From Pseudomonadota bacterium (GTDB lineage: Bacteria > Myxococcota_A > UBA796 > CAJQPC01), in NCBI GenBank assembly GCA_024228935.1, contig JAAESX010000255.1, forward strand, positions 49,473-113,472: DNA of 64,000 nucleotides, in the 5' to 3' direction. How positions within the stretch are numbered: position 1 is the stretch's first letter; every line of letters starts with the position of its first letter. A program made the position numbers and the translations under genes. A model generated the notes under the pieces. That model was not told the origin of the DNA, did not search any database, and saw only the letters and a program-made list of their open reading frames with translations. Below are positions 9,716 through 18,356 of the stretch, piece after piece.

Positions 9716-9788
9716 GCGACCGCTGAGTCGGTGGCGCGCCGACGCCATCCAGCTCAACATCCGGGTGGGCCGACCGAAGGGAACCCGC

Positions 9789-11843
9789 ATGTTCCCGTGG
9801 CTCCTGGCCTGTGTGGCCCCCGTCCAGTCCGGACTGGAAGACATCCCCCAGATCGACCTCTCCGATGTGCCCCGAAACCACATCGACGAGCTCGACGTCC
9901 ATGGCCTGTTCGACGCGTGGTTCACCGAGCCCGGCGTCGAGGTGGACACCGAGGCCGAGACGCTGCTCGACGACGCCATCATCGCGCTCATCGAGGCCTC
10001 GACCACCAGCCTGGACCTGAGTCTGTACGAGCTCGGCGAGCAGCCGCTCATCGACGCGGTGCTCGAGGCCCACGACCGCGGCGTGACCGTGCGCATGGCC
10101 GGAGACGGCGATGAAGGGCACGACGCTGGCTACGAGGCGCTGATCGCCGCCGGCATCCCCATCTCCATGCGCAAGCCGGGGGACCGCATCATGCACGACA
10201 AGTACATCATCGCGGACAGCCAGGTCGTGTGGACGGGGAGCACGAACTTCTCCCACAACGGCATCCACCGGAACAACAACAACGGCGTGATGATCGAGTC
10301 GAGCGAGCTGGCGAGCCACTTCCAGAAGGACTTCGACCAGATGTTCGTCGACGGCCTGTTCGGGCGGAAGAAGGACGACACCAACCTGAACAACGTCATC
10401 GACTTCCGCGGCCAGGACCTGGACTTCTACTTCAGCCCCCAGCACGACCCCATCGACCACCTGGTGGACGAGGTCGACGCGGCCGAGCGCAGCGTGCGCT
10501 TCATGATCTTCAGCTTCACCCATCCGGACCTGACGGCCGCCCTTCTGCGCGCCCAGGAACGCGGGGTCGAGATCTACGGCATCTACGACGAGAGCCAGGG
10601 TCGCGGCCGCTACAGCACCGACGAGACCATCGCCGGGGCCGGCATCCCCAGCTGGATCGACGGCAACCACAACTCCACCGGGTTCTCTGGCGGAAAGATG
10701 CACCACAAGGCCATGGTCATCGACTCGGAGCTCCCCACGGGCCGGGTCGTGATGGGCTCGTTCAACTGGAGCAAGAGCGCCACCGACTACAACGACGAGA
10801 ACCTGCTCGTGCTGCGGGACGGCGGCATCGTCCGGCTCTTCGAGGACGAGTTCTGTGCGCGCGTCGTCGAGGCCACACTCCACCCCAGCTACGTGGGCGA
10901 GCTGCCCGAGGCCTGCCCGCCCATCGTGGCCGGCGTGTTCATCAACGAGTTCCTGCCGAACCCCGACGGCACCGACCGCGGGAGCGAGTTCGTCGAGCTC
11001 GTCAACGGCGCCCCGACGCCGGTCGATCTCACCGGATGGACCTTCGGCGACGCCATCAAGGACGTCCGTCACACCTTCGACGGTGTCGTCCTGGCACCCG
11101 GCGAGGCCCTGGTCCTGTGGGACTCGGGTGAGCACGAAGGGGACGAGGTCAGCGCGACCGGGAGCCTGTCCCTGAACAACACCGGCGACACGCTGACCCT
11201 GCGCGACGCCGACGGCCTGGTCGTCGACGAGGTCGAGTACGGCGACAGCGAGACCGACGTCAGCTGGAACCGCTCGCCGGACTTCGACGGCAGCGGGGAC
11301 TGGGCGCTGCACGACACGCTGGGCGACGCCACCAGGCTGAACTCTCCCGGCATCCGGGCCAACGCGCCCGCCAGCCAGCCCGGTGTGCGGCTCGTCATCA
11401 ACGAGCTGCTCCCCGACCCGACGGGGACCGACCGTGGCGCCGAGTACATCGAGCTCGTGAACGTCGGCGACGTCGAGGCCGACCTGACCGGCTGGCTCAT
11501 CGGCGACCTGGTCGACAGCCACCGCCACGAGTTCGACGCCGTCATCCTGGCCCCGGGAGACGCGCTCACGCTCTACGACGAGGGCGACCACGCCGGGATC
11601 CATGGCGCCGTCCTCTCGACCAGCGGCTGGCTTTCCCTGAACAACTCGGGCGACGTCGTCACCCTGTACGACGACGCGTTCGAGGTGCACGACCAGGTGG
11701 CCTGGACCCGCTCGAGCGAGGGCGTCAGCCTGAACCGGGCAACCGACGCGACCGCCGGCACCGAGCTCGTCGACCACGACGAGGTCTCCGACGCGGACAC
11801 ATCACCCGGCACCCGCGCCGATGGGACGTCCTGGCTCGAGTGA
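9789..11843 (+). CDS. Phospholipase D-like lipoprotein with two lamin-tail domains
   Basis: A 684-residue protein. The start MFPWLLAC is a minimal lipoprotein signal. Two HKD motifs of the phospholipase D superfamily are present: HDKYIIAD followed by GSTNFS, and HHKAMVID followed by GSFNWS. Both lie in the N-terminal 350 residues and together form one active site for phosphodiester hydrolysis (lipid or nucleic acid). The C-terminal half has two tandem lamin-tail (LTD) domains, each beginning INExLPxPxGTDRGxE(F/Y)xELVN and separated by about 150 residues. LTD domains are often attached to secreted nucleases. A surface nuclease or lipase are both possible. Confidence 0.87.
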   Translation: MFPWLLACVAPVQSGLEDIPQIDLSDVPRNHIDELDVHGLFDAWFTEPGVEVDTEAETLLDDAIIALIEASTTSLDLSLYELGEQPLIDAVLEAHDRGVTVRMAGDGDEGHDAGYEALIAAGIPISMRKPGDRIMHDKYIIADSQVVWTGSTNFSHNGIHRNNNNGVMIESSELASHFQKDFDQMFVDGLFGRKKDDTNLNNVIDFRGQDLDFYFSPQHDPIDHLVDEVDAAERSVRFMIFSFTHPDLTAALLRAQERGVEIYGIYDESQGRGRYSTDETIAGAGIPSWIDGNHNSTGFSGGKMHHKAMVIDSELPTGRVVMGSFNWSKSATDYNDENLLVLRDGGIVRLFEDEFCARVVEATLHPSYVGELPEACPPIVAGVFINEFLPNPDGTDRGSEFVELVNGAPTPVDLTGWTFGDAIKDVRHTFDGVVLAPGEALVLWDSGEHEGDEVSATGSLSLNNTGDTLTLRDADGLVVDEVEYGDSETDVSWNRSPDFDGSGDWALHDTLGDATRLNSPGIRANAPASQPGVRLVINELLPDPTGTDRGAEYIELVNVGDVEADLTGWLIGDLVDSHRHEFDAVILAPGDALTLYDEGDHAGIHGAVLSTSGWLSLNNSGDVVTLYDDAFEVHDQVAWTRSSEGVSLNRATDATAGTELVDHDEVSDADTSPGTRADGTSWLE

Positions 11844-11844
11844 G

Positions 11845-12417
11845 TCAGGGCTGAGGGGCCGCCTCGGACGCACAGCGGGCCTCGGTGGCCTTGCAGACGG
11901 CGAAGGCCTCGCTGCAGCGCACCGTGACCTCCTCGCCCGAGCGCACCTCGACCAGGCCGGTCAGCTCGGGCTTGCCATCGTGCTGCCAGGCCGCCCAGAT
12001 CCGCCAGGTACCCGGAGGCACCTCGCCGGGTCCGTGTGACCTCTCACCTCGCACGAACACGATGGTCGACGCGTCGCCTTCGACGCGGACCGTGCTGGGT
12101 CCCTCGGGGCACATCTGTGCGCCTTCCCAGCCCTCTTCTGGAGCGCTGACAGGCAGGCAGATCGCGAACGAAGCGTCACAGCGAAGCGTGATGGCCTGGC
12201 CCGCGCCCACCGTCAGCCGACCCGCCACGAACGGACGACCGTCCGCCCAGGTGGCCAGCACCAGGTAGCGACCCGCGGGGACCTCGCCCGGCGGCTCGAA
12301 CTCGCCCTCGGCGCCCAGGAGCTCGACCTTGCGCACCTCGCCCTCGATCAGCACGTGGCCGACAGCAGCCGGCGCCGGTTCGACCGCCCAAGCCAGTGCA
12401 CACAGACTCAGAAGCAC
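11845..12417 (-). CDS. Hypothetical exported protein with an internal duplication
   Basis: A 190-residue protein if the GTG at 12417 is used. That gives the N terminus VLLSLCALAWAVEPAPA, a plausible signal peptide, and a 10-bp overlap with the gene upstream; a longer reading to 12471 would run far into that gene. Two halves are similar. The first has GEVPAGRYLVLATWADGRP and ends with a Cys-x5-Cys pair; the second has GEVPPGTWRIWAAWQHDGKP and ends with Cys-SEAFAV-Cys. This looks like two copies of a small beta-rich domain. Third gene of a minus-strand run of three small exported proteins. Confidence 0.6.
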   Translation of the reverse strand: MLLSLCALAWAVEPAPAAVGHVLIEGEVRKVELLGAEGEFEPPGEVPAGRYLVLATWADGRPFVAGRLTVGAGQAITLRCDASFAICLPVSAPEEGWEGAQMCPEGPSTVRVEGDASTIVFVRGERSHGPGEVPPGTWRIWAAWQHDGKPELTGLVEVRSGEEVTVRCSEAFAVCKATEARCASEAAPQP

Positions 12418-12734
12418 GCTTCGACCGGCTCGGTGAAGTCCGTACCCTGACCGTGCTCGTAGGGCTGGCACTCCTCGGTCAAGTCGACACAGTTGTAGGC
12501 GTCGCCCGAGTCACCCGCTATCTCGCACAGTTCGTGGCAGGTCTGGTCCCCGGTCGCATCGGTACAGACGCGGCGGCCGTTCTTCTCGACACAGGTCCAC
12601 GTGTTCCAACAGAACGCGGTCGAAGGGCAGTCGGCGTCGTAGCAACACTCGGCGGTGCCGGCGGTCGCGCAGGTCTCGCCTGGGTCGGGGTCGTCCTCGC
12701 CGGTGCAGGCGAGCAGGATCAGGAGCGTCGTCAT
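12408..12734 (-). CDS. Small cysteine-rich lipoprotein
   Basis: A 108-residue protein starting MTTLLILLAC, with the lipobox Cys at residue 10 and an acidic TGEDDPDPGE linker. Twelve further cysteines in about 100 residues (for example ECCYDADC and FCWNTWTC) suggest a disulfide-stabilised extracytoplasmic module. The start overlaps the stop of the preceding PEGA lipoprotein gene by ATGA at 12731-12734 on the reverse strand, so the two are coupled. No catalytic motif is visible and the function is unknown. Confidence 0.65.
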   Translation of the reverse strand: MTTLLILLACTGEDDPDPGETCATAGTAECCYDADCPSTAFCWNTWTCVEKNGRRVCTDATGDQTCHELCEIAGDSGDAYNCVDLTEECQPYEHGQGTDFTEPVEACF

Positions 12735-13138
12735 CACTTCCTCTGGGCGTCGTCGGGCGTCCACGTGCCCGCGGGGCCGTGGTCGACCACCATCACCATG
12801 TGGCGGCTGCTGCGCGGGTGGATGCACGCGCCGCCGGCCCAGTCGAACGGCGGGAGCAGGCAGCCGGCGATGCCTCCGCGCAGTGGCTGGACGGCGTAGC
12901 GCCACACCCGCATGTCCGGACCGATGGACGTCACGACCGGTCGGTGCCCGGGGAGCTGGACCCGCAGCCGGTAACGGCGCGCCCCGTTGCCCACGTGCGG
13001 CGTCCACACGGTCGTGAACTCGACCGGGGTCACCCCGCGCTTCTGCCCGCGGAAGAACACGGCCGCCCCGGGGGGGTCGGACGTCACGGAGACCTTGTGG
13101 GCACACCCGAGGATCAGCGAGGCGAGGACGAGCCACAT
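12734..13138 (-). CDS. PEGA-like domain lipoprotein
   Basis: A 134-residue lipoprotein starting MWLVLASLILGC, Cys at residue 12. The body begins VSVTSDPPGAAVFFRGQKRGVTPVEF, which fits the PEGA pattern (strand, then PxGAxVxxxGxxxGxTP), a surface beta-sandwich domain common in Myxococcota. The second half carries GIAGCLLPPFDWAGGACIHP. It is the first gene of a three-gene minus-strand operon. The -10-like TACGAT lies 6 nt before the ATG. Confidence 0.65.
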   Translation of the reverse strand: MWLVLASLILGCAHKVSVTSDPPGAAVFFRGQKRGVTPVEFTTVWTPHVGNGARRYRLRVQLPGHRPVVTSIGPDMRVWRYAVQPLRGGIAGCLLPPFDWAGGACIHPRSSRHMVMVVDHGPAGTWTPDDAQRK

Positions 13139-13144
13139 GGGCGA

Positions 13145-13166
13145 ATCGTATCCAACGCGCTAGGCT
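13145..13166. promoter_or_regulatory. Pair of divergent leaderless-type -10 hexamers
   Basis: On the minus strand TACGAT (13150-13145) stands 6 nt before ATG 13138. On the plus strand TAGGCT (13161-13166) stands 7 nt before ATG 13174. Neither start has a ribosome binding site. Here the two hexamers are separate rather than overlapping. Confidence 0.45.
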
Positions 13167-13173
13167 CTTGCTC

Positions 13174-13626
13174 ATGTGGTGGCTCCTCCCGTTCCTGTCG
13201 ACCGACGCCGAAGCCGGCTCGGAAGAGCGCGCGGCACGCCGAGACGCTCGCCAGGTGCGGAAGCACATGGGGTCCCTGGGCCAGCTCACGGACGACTACT
13301 GGCGCGCGCTGCGCTGGGGCGACGTCACGGGCGCCGCCATCTACCTGGAGAGCGCCGAGCGGCGCACCCAGTGGGTCGCGTCCGAGGTGAACGACGCCTC
13401 GTTCCGCGTGCAGCACATCGAGATCCTGCGCATCGACGTGGCCGAGCCCGCTGTGGACGAGGCCTGGGCTCGCGAGGCCTACGTGCTGTTCCAGGTCGAG
13501 GGCTACGCGCCGAGCTCGCAGAAGCTCGAGAAGACGACCCGGATCCAGACCTGGCGGCTGTACCCGGCGGGCTGGTTCGTCGAGTCCGGTGACGAGTACG
13601 GCCACCTGCTCGAGACGACCGAGTAG
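13174..13626 (+). CDS. Hypothetical exported protein
   Basis: A 150-residue protein. The start MWWLLPFLSTDAEA may be a short signal peptide with an AxA-type cleavage site at about residue 14. The mature part is charged and helical at first (SEERAARRDARQVRKHMG), then alternates beta strands and helices. The layout of a helix followed by repeated strands is reminiscent of NTF2-like proteins, but I cannot confirm that. The leaderless-type hexamer at 13161-13166 supports the ATG at 13174 over a TTG six bases upstream. Its stop is 4 bp from the convergent dCMP deaminase gene. Confidence 0.55.
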   Translation: MWWLLPFLSTDAEAGSEERAARRDARQVRKHMGSLGQLTDDYWRALRWGDVTGAAIYLESAERRTQWVASEVNDASFRVQHIEILRIDVAEPAVDEAWAREAYVLFQVEGYAPSSQKLEKTTRIQTWRLYPAGWFVESGDEYGHLLETTE

Positions 13627-13630
13627 AGCG

Positions 13631-14101
13631 CTACAGGCGCGGATCTGGCGGCCCCGCGACAGGCTGCACCGCGACCCCGTGCTGGTGCAGGTACATCACG
13701 CCGTTCTCACCGGCGTAGCCCCCCTCGACGATCAGCACGCGCTGGATGCCGGCGTGGTGGATGAGCTTGGCGCACAGGATGCACGGCTCGCCGGTCACGA
13801 TGAGCCAGGCTCCGCGCGTCGGGACGCCGTTGGCCGCGGCGTTGCACACCACGTTCATCTCGGCGTGGTGGCAGCCGATCTCCATGCGGGTGCCCGAGGT
13901 GACGTTCTGGCTGTCGCGAAGGCACTGGTCCCCGCCGCAGAGCGAGCCGCCGCCGCGCGGACCGCCGTTGTAGCCGTCCATCAGGATGACGTTCCGCTCG
14001 GGGTCGACGAGCAGCGCGCCGAACTTGCGACGCGGGCAGTTGCTGGCCTTGGCGAGCGCCAGGCACTGCTCGACGCGAATGGAGATGTGCTTCGGCTTCA
14101 T
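13631..14101 (-). CDS. dCMP/cytidine deaminase family protein
   Basis: A 156-residue zinc-dependent deaminase of the dCMP/ComEB group, which converts dCMP to dUMP for thymidylate synthesis. Zinc ligands and the catalytic Glu are in CHHAEMNVV (His-Ala-Glu) and GEPCILCAKLI (PCxxC). The start MKPKHISIRVEQ at 14101 lies 13 nt after the stop of the upstream DUF2330 gene, so the two may be co-transcribed. An extra cluster of Cys (NCPRRKFGALL, LCGGDQC) matches the additional zinc site of dCMP deaminases. Confidence 0.88.
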   Translation of the reverse strand: MKPKHISIRVEQCLALAKASNCPRRKFGALLVDPERNVILMDGYNGGPRGGGSLCGGDQCLRDSQNVTSGTRMEIGCHHAEMNVVCNAAANGVPTRGAWLIVTGEPCILCAKLIHHAGIQRVLIVEGGYAGENGVMYLHQHGVAVQPVAGPPDPRL

Positions 14102-14114
14102 CGCCGTGCCGGTA

Positions 14115-15439
14115 TCACGCCGGGCGACGCTTCCGCCGGAGAACCCCTGCGAGGAGGAACACGCCGAAAGCCTGGGCCATCGAGCCGCAGAGAAGACAGC
14201 TGCTGCCGGACTCGCTGGGGTCGGGCTGCGGCTCGGGCTCGGGCACGTCGGAGTCCCAGCCCGTGTCGAGACCACAGCTCCCCGGGTCCTCGCTCCAGCC
14301 CTCCTGGCACACCGGCCAGCGCGACTCCAGCTCGTGCTCCCTCTGGATGTACCTCTGCTGGGTCGAGGACACGATGCCCGAGTGGTAGAGCGCCAGGTCC
14401 TCGCTCACGGCCGACGGCGCATAGCGCAGGTGCAGCCTCGTGAAGAACGCGTCGGTGGCGAGGCCGTCGTAGCCCACGGCCTGGACCAGGCTGTCGGTCA
14501 GGCTCGGAACCTCGGCGGGACAGGGGTCGCACTTGCCGGCGCCCCATGCGAACTCGACCACGTACGAGGCCTCGGCCGTGTCCGTCGGCACGAGATCCGA
14601 ATAGAACTCCCCGAAGTCCTGGGCCGCGACGTCCGCCAGGCACTCGTCCTGGACGTGCGCCTCCGGGTGGTTCGAGATGTGGGTCTGCCCACTCGCGAAG
14701 TCGACCACGGTGAACAGGACCAGGTCCTGCTCACCATCGCTCGACGCGGCGCCCAGGCGAATCGGGAGAGAGAACGCCTCGCTGTCGTAGGCAATCTGGA
14801 TCGCCGGGAGCCACCGGGCCTCGTCCAGCGGCGCCTCGGTGCTGACGGTCAGCGCCAGGAACCAGATGCCGGCGTAGTCCTCGAGCGCATCCGAGGTGTC
14901 CTCGTCGATGACGAAGTCACGGTCCACGAGCCACTGCTCGAGCCCGCCCGCCTCGGTGCCGCGCAGCACGGTCGCGGTGTAGTCCCCGACCGGGAACACG
15001 CGGGCGACGTCCACCGCCGCGCTGTCCATCGTGACGCCTCCGGCCGACACCGAGGGGGGCGCGTCCTCGGCGGTGTCCTGCGGCGGCGGGGTGCCGCCAC
15101 ACCCGACCGCGCCGCCGCCGGTGGAGCCGATGCCCTCGTCGATGATCTGCTCGCAGGTGTAGGTGACCAGGCGAGGGGCGGAGTAGGCGTCCAGGGCCTC
15201 GAGCGCCGAGGTGTCGACCTGCACCACGTCCTCGGCGTCGAGGTCCGCGCCGACGGGAATCAACAGGCCGAAGTGGTCCGTGGGTCCCTGGGCGTCGTTC
15301 AGGAGCGTCAGGACGGTGCGGTCACCCTGACGCACCATCGCCATGCGCGTGGCGCCGTTGGTCACGTCGACCTCGGCACCGCCTACGTACGCTCCACAGA
15401 ACGCCCAGCTCGGGGCCCCATCAGTCCGATGAGCCACAT
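14115..15439 (-). CDS. DUF2330 family exported protein with MYXO-CTERM-like tail, frameshifted near its start
   Basis: The long frame from about 15420 down to 14115 begins AFCGAYVGG and continues with GDRTVLTLLNDAQG and FGLLIPV, the DUF2330 pattern. The only sensible signal start, ATG 15439 with GGAGG upstream, encodes MWLIGLMG in a different frame and hits a stop at 15383. One extra base in GGGGCCCC (15412-15419) gives MWLIGLMGAPSWAFCG, a short signal peptide ending SWA, and 441 residues in all. The C terminus has Cys-LLC-Gly, a hydrophobic stretch and RRKRR, resembling the MYXO-CTERM sorting tail of Myxococcota surface proteins. Role unknown. A GTG four bases inside the long frame is the alternative start but would lack a signal peptide. 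Confidence 0.75.
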
Positions 15440-15494
15440 GTCGCCTCCCACGTCTGCTCTGACCGGAAGCCCACCAACCGTAGCCGCCGAGCGA

Positions 15495-15500
15495 TAGGGT
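15495..15500 (+). promoter_or_regulatory. -10-like hexamer TAGGGT for a leaderless start
   Basis: TAGGGT ends 6 nt before ATG 15507, with no ribosome binding site between them. Confidence 0.42.
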
Positions 15501-15506
15501 CGCTGC

Positions 15507-15908
15507 ATGGACACGATCGAAGCCTGGATCCGCGCGCTGACGCTCCCCTCGGACGAGCACGTCGAGGCCGCCTGCACCGCCGACGTCGTGGTTGTCCGGT
15601 ACGGCATCTTCGAGGGCCGCGACGCCATCGCCGAGCGGATAGAGGGCCGCGACGCCGTGACCGCGTGGCTGCGTCGCTCGCCGGAAGGGGTGACCTGGTC
15701 GGCCTCGCCGCAGGACGGCCGGTGGCGCTATCGCATCGAGATCGACGGCTTCGTGAACCACGGCTGGTGGGACATCGTCGAGCGCGACGGCCAGGTCGCC
15801 GAAGTCCACCACCGAGCGGACGCCATCGATCAGACCCCACCCGACCGGGACCAGGTGCTCGCCGAGCACGCCGCGCGTCACTCCAAGGATCACTCTGGCG
15901 AGACGTAG
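15507..15908 (+). CDS. SnoaL/NTF2-like small protein
   Basis: A 133-residue protein with the layout of a SnoaL/NTF2-like fold: an N-terminal helix (MDTIEAWIRALTL), EHVEAACTADVVVVRY, the typical FEGRDAIAERIEGRDAV, then several beta strands (WRYRIEIDGFVNHGWWDIVERDGQVAEVHH). Such proteins bind small hydrophobic ligands or act as isomerases or cyclases, and no active site can be assigned here. The last 19 bp overlap the convergent lipoprotein gene. Confidence 0.7.
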   Translation: MDTIEAWIRALTLPSDEHVEAACTADVVVVRYGIFEGRDAIAERIEGRDAVTAWLRRSPEGVTWSASPQDGRWRYRIEIDGFVNHGWWDIVERDGQVAEVHHRADAIDQTPPDRDQVLAEHAARHSKDHSGET

Positions 15909-16687
15909 ATCCGGCGGAGCACGCGGAACTGGACGCAGCCGTCGTCCGTGTCGGCGGCGAACAGGCGCTCGTGCACGACCCCCTGGAACTCCAAACCCGT
16001 GATGATGGCCAGCGGGTCGATCATCTCGGCGTCTGCGGTGAACTCGCCGGCCGACTCGTTGGCGACGCAGCGCGTGAACGTCGGCTCGCCATAGGCGTGG
16101 TGGTTGATGTCGATCCACGTGGTCACGCTCGCGCCTTCGCCAGCATCGGTCCACGTCGCGGTCAGCTCGCCGGGGGCGGAGTAGTCACCGGCCGTGGAGA
16201 CCGACGGCCGGATGTCGCCGCTCGGAGTCGTGACCGCGGGCATCTCCGCCGACCCGAGCGTCGCGCCGAACTCGGTCCCCTCGTCGATCCGCGCCCAGAA
16301 GTACCCGGCGTTGTCCTCGTCCAGGGTCTGCTCGACCCCGTCGACCGTGATGGTGAAGTCGGGCCGAACCACCTGCTGGTCGTCGGCGCAGCCCCAGCGC
16401 CCGCAGACCTGGTCGCCGCAGTCGCCGCACGGCTCGATGCGATGGAAGTCGCAGCTGTCGTTGGAGAGCTCGGGCGCGCCCCAGCGCGGGTTGGGCTTGT
16501 CCCAGGCCCGGACCGAGGCCGTCGGGGCCTGGCCGTCGTACCCCTCGATCTCGACCAGCGCGATCTGCTCGGACAGGTCGCACACCCCGGCGCGTGCGGG
16601 GCCAGGCGGGTTCGAGTCGCCCGTCCTGGAGTCGGCCGGGGAGTCGGGCGGGACGTCGCTGCCCGTGCAGGCCAACAGGAGGATCAT
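15890..16687 (-). CDS. Hypothetical lipoprotein
   Basis: A 265-residue protein starting MILLLAC, which leaves only six residues before the lipobox Cys. An Asp/Ser/Pro linker follows. The body has Cys-rich segments (EPCGDCGDQVCGRWGC) and beta-strand-like regions, with no catalytic motif recognised. The ATG at 16687 overlaps the stop of the SGNH hydrolase gene upstream by ATGA, so it is the second gene of that operon. Longer starts would lie inside the hydrolase gene. Confidence 0.65.
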   Translation of the reverse strand: MILLLACTGSDVPPDSPADSRTGDSNPPGPARAGVCDLSEQIALVEIEGYDGQAPTASVRAWDKPNPRWGAPELSNDSCDFHRIEPCGDCGDQVCGRWGCADDQQVVRPDFTITVDGVEQTLDEDNAGYFWARIDEGTEFGATLGSAEMPAVTTPSGDIRPSVSTAGDYSAPGELTATWTDAGEGASVTTWIDINHHAYGEPTFTRCVANESAGEFTADAEMIDPLAIITGLEFQGVVHERLFAADTDDGCVQFRVLRRIYVSPE

Positions 16688-18333
16688 GGCGGAAACGTAG
16701 CCGAGCGCCCGGACAGCCGCGCGGCGTACCAGGCAGACCGCTCGTCCGCGGGATCGCAAGCCGTCGCGGCGTCGAGCTCATCGCCCGCGGCCGGATGCCC
16801 AACGGCGAAGTAGAGCCGCCCCAGGTTGGCGTGGGCCACGCAGAACGTCGGGTCGACCTCGAGCGCCCGCTCGAACGCGGTGACCGCATCATCGAAGCAG
16901 GGGTTCCGCCCCTCGACGCAGCTGCCGTCGTGGGTGTTCCAGGCCAGCAGGCCCTGATGGTTCCAGTCCGCGGCCGTCGTCTTCTCGGCGGAGACCGAGG
17001 CGAGCCACCACTCGACGCGCTCGGTCTCCGGGTCCAGCGGCCACGGCTCGGGGCCGGTCCAGCCATCGACGTGTCCGTCCGGCGGCGTGGGTGGAGGGAG
17101 CGTGGGCCGGTTGATGGCGGCCGCGAACGCCTCGGCCAGGGCATCGTGTCCCTGGGGCGTGGGGTGGCAGTGGTCGTAGACCTGGTCCCAGCCGATGAGG
17201 CCGTCCGCGCTCAGCTCCTCGAGCGCGCCCTTCCCGTCGACGAGCGTGATGCCACCGAGCTCCTCGACGATCTGGACCAGGTACGGCGGGGCCCGGTTCG
17301 GCGAGGCGTCCAGGAGCATCGCTCGCTCGAGCCAGGTCCGCGCCAGCTCGGTCTCGCCATGTCGACGGAGCGCCTCGCCCCAGAGCCACGCCTGCTTCGA
17401 CTCCGGGCAGGCCTCGAACGCCTCGTCCGCAAGCGCGAGCGCCTCGTCCACTCGCCCGTCCTGCAGCGCGCGGTCGGCGGCGCCCGTCCGCTCGGATTGC
17501 TCCGGCACACAGGCGGCGTCGGTCTCCGAGGGCTGGTATGCGAGGTTCGTTCCGGGCGTGGCGACGAACACCGGCACGCCATCGGCCAGCTCGACGAGCC
17601 GCTGCAGGTTCAGGCGGAAGGCCGTCTCGCCGAACTGTCGGTCGTCAGCCGTCATGGGCGCGCGCTCGACGTCCGGGATGGGCTCGACCTGGCGGAAGTC
17701 CACCTGGCCGTACACCCCGGGCTGCTCCGACAGGAACGACGCCAGCAGCCGGTAGGTCCGGAAGCCACGCAGTCGGCGCGCCATGGTGACGCCGGACACC
17801 CACCGACGGAACTCGGGCTCGGGCAGGTAGCGACGGGCTCCCGCCCACTCGAGGAACTCGTTGTTGCCCGCGTAGACCAGGACGCCGTCCGGCTCCAGCT
17901 CGCGCGCCTCCTTCATCAGCATGACGAGCTGCTGGCTCGAGTAGGCGATGGCGCCCAGGTTCAGGACCTCGACGTCCCCGCCCGGGATGGCGACGCGCTC
18001 CTCGAGCTTGTCGGGCCAGCTGGCGCTCCGGAAGAAGCCGTAGCCGTGCACCGCGCTCCCACCCAGGGCGATGAAGCGGTGGACGCCGGCCGGCTTCTGC
18101 TCGGCCCACGGGTGCGGCTGCGAGGGCGTGCGGGCGGCCCGATACGGGTGGCCGTCGTCCAGGGTGAGGACCGGGAAGAACGGCGGCTCGGGCGGGGTGT
18201 GTTCCGGGCTCCAGGACACGGTGCGGTCGGGCTCGCCCTGGTAGCCGACGACCCGGAGGCCCCCCTCGAACACCGCGAACACACCCAGGGTTGCGGCGAG
18301 CGAGAACAGCGACAGCAGCAGGCGGCGGCGCAA
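16684..18333 (-). CDS. SGNH/GDSL-type hydrolase with tetratricopeptide-like repeats
   Basis: A 549-residue protein with a TTG start (MRRRLLLSLFSLAATLGVFAVFEGGLRVVG), a signal anchor with an Arg-rich n-region. SGNH features are ALGGSAVHGYG (block I, Ser after GG), an Asn in VYAGNNEFLEW, and DHCHPTPQGHDALA near the end of the catalytic part (block V DxxH). Segments between and after these (ALQDGRVDEALALADEAFEACP; AFERALEVDPTFCVAHANLGRLYF) are TPR-like. Such proteins in Myxococcota are probably periplasmic esterases or acyl-modifying enzymes. TATCCT stands 7 nt before the TTG, so the start is probably leaderless. Confidence 0.78.
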   Translation of the reverse strand: MRRRLLLSLFSLAATLGVFAVFEGGLRVVGYQGEPDRTVSWSPEHTPPEPPFFPVLTLDDGHPYRAARTPSQPHPWAEQKPAGVHRFIALGGSAVHGYGFFRSASWPDKLEERVAIPGGDVEVLNLGAIAYSSQQLVMLMKEARELEPDGVLVYAGNNEFLEWAGARRYLPEPEFRRWVSGVTMARRLRGFRTYRLLASFLSEQPGVYGQVDFRQVEPIPDVERAPMTADDRQFGETAFRLNLQRLVELADGVPVFVATPGTNLAYQPSETDAACVPEQSERTGAADRALQDGRVDEALALADEAFEACPESKQAWLWGEALRRHGETELARTWLERAMLLDASPNRAPPYLVQIVEELGGITLVDGKGALEELSADGLIGWDQVYDHCHPTPQGHDALAEAFAAAINRPTLPPPTPPDGHVDGWTGPEPWPLDPETERVEWWLASVSAEKTTAADWNHQGLLAWNTHDGSCVEGRNPCFDDAVTAFERALEVDPTFCVAHANLGRLYFAVGHPAAGDELDAATACDPADERSAWYAARLSGRSATFPP

Positions 18334-18340
18334 GGCCGAG

Positions 18341-18350
18341 AGGATACGTC
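18341..18350. promoter_or_regulatory. Bidirectional leaderless promoter sharing TA
   Basis: On the minus strand TATCCT (18346-18341) stands 7 nt before TTG 18333. On the plus strand TACGTC (18345-18350) stands 6 nt before ATG 18357. The two overlap at the TA of 18345-18346, the same geometry as at 3148-3157 and 54958-54967. The plus hexamer has C in place of the final T. Confidence 0.45.
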
Positions 18351-18356
18351 GCCCCC

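Noticed and set aside
6710..10096. A 1128-residue minus-strand open frame over the peptidase and deiminase genes
   Set aside because: The plus strand carries intact catalytic motifs in both genes. The antisense product is repetitive Val/Asp/Gly/His sequence.
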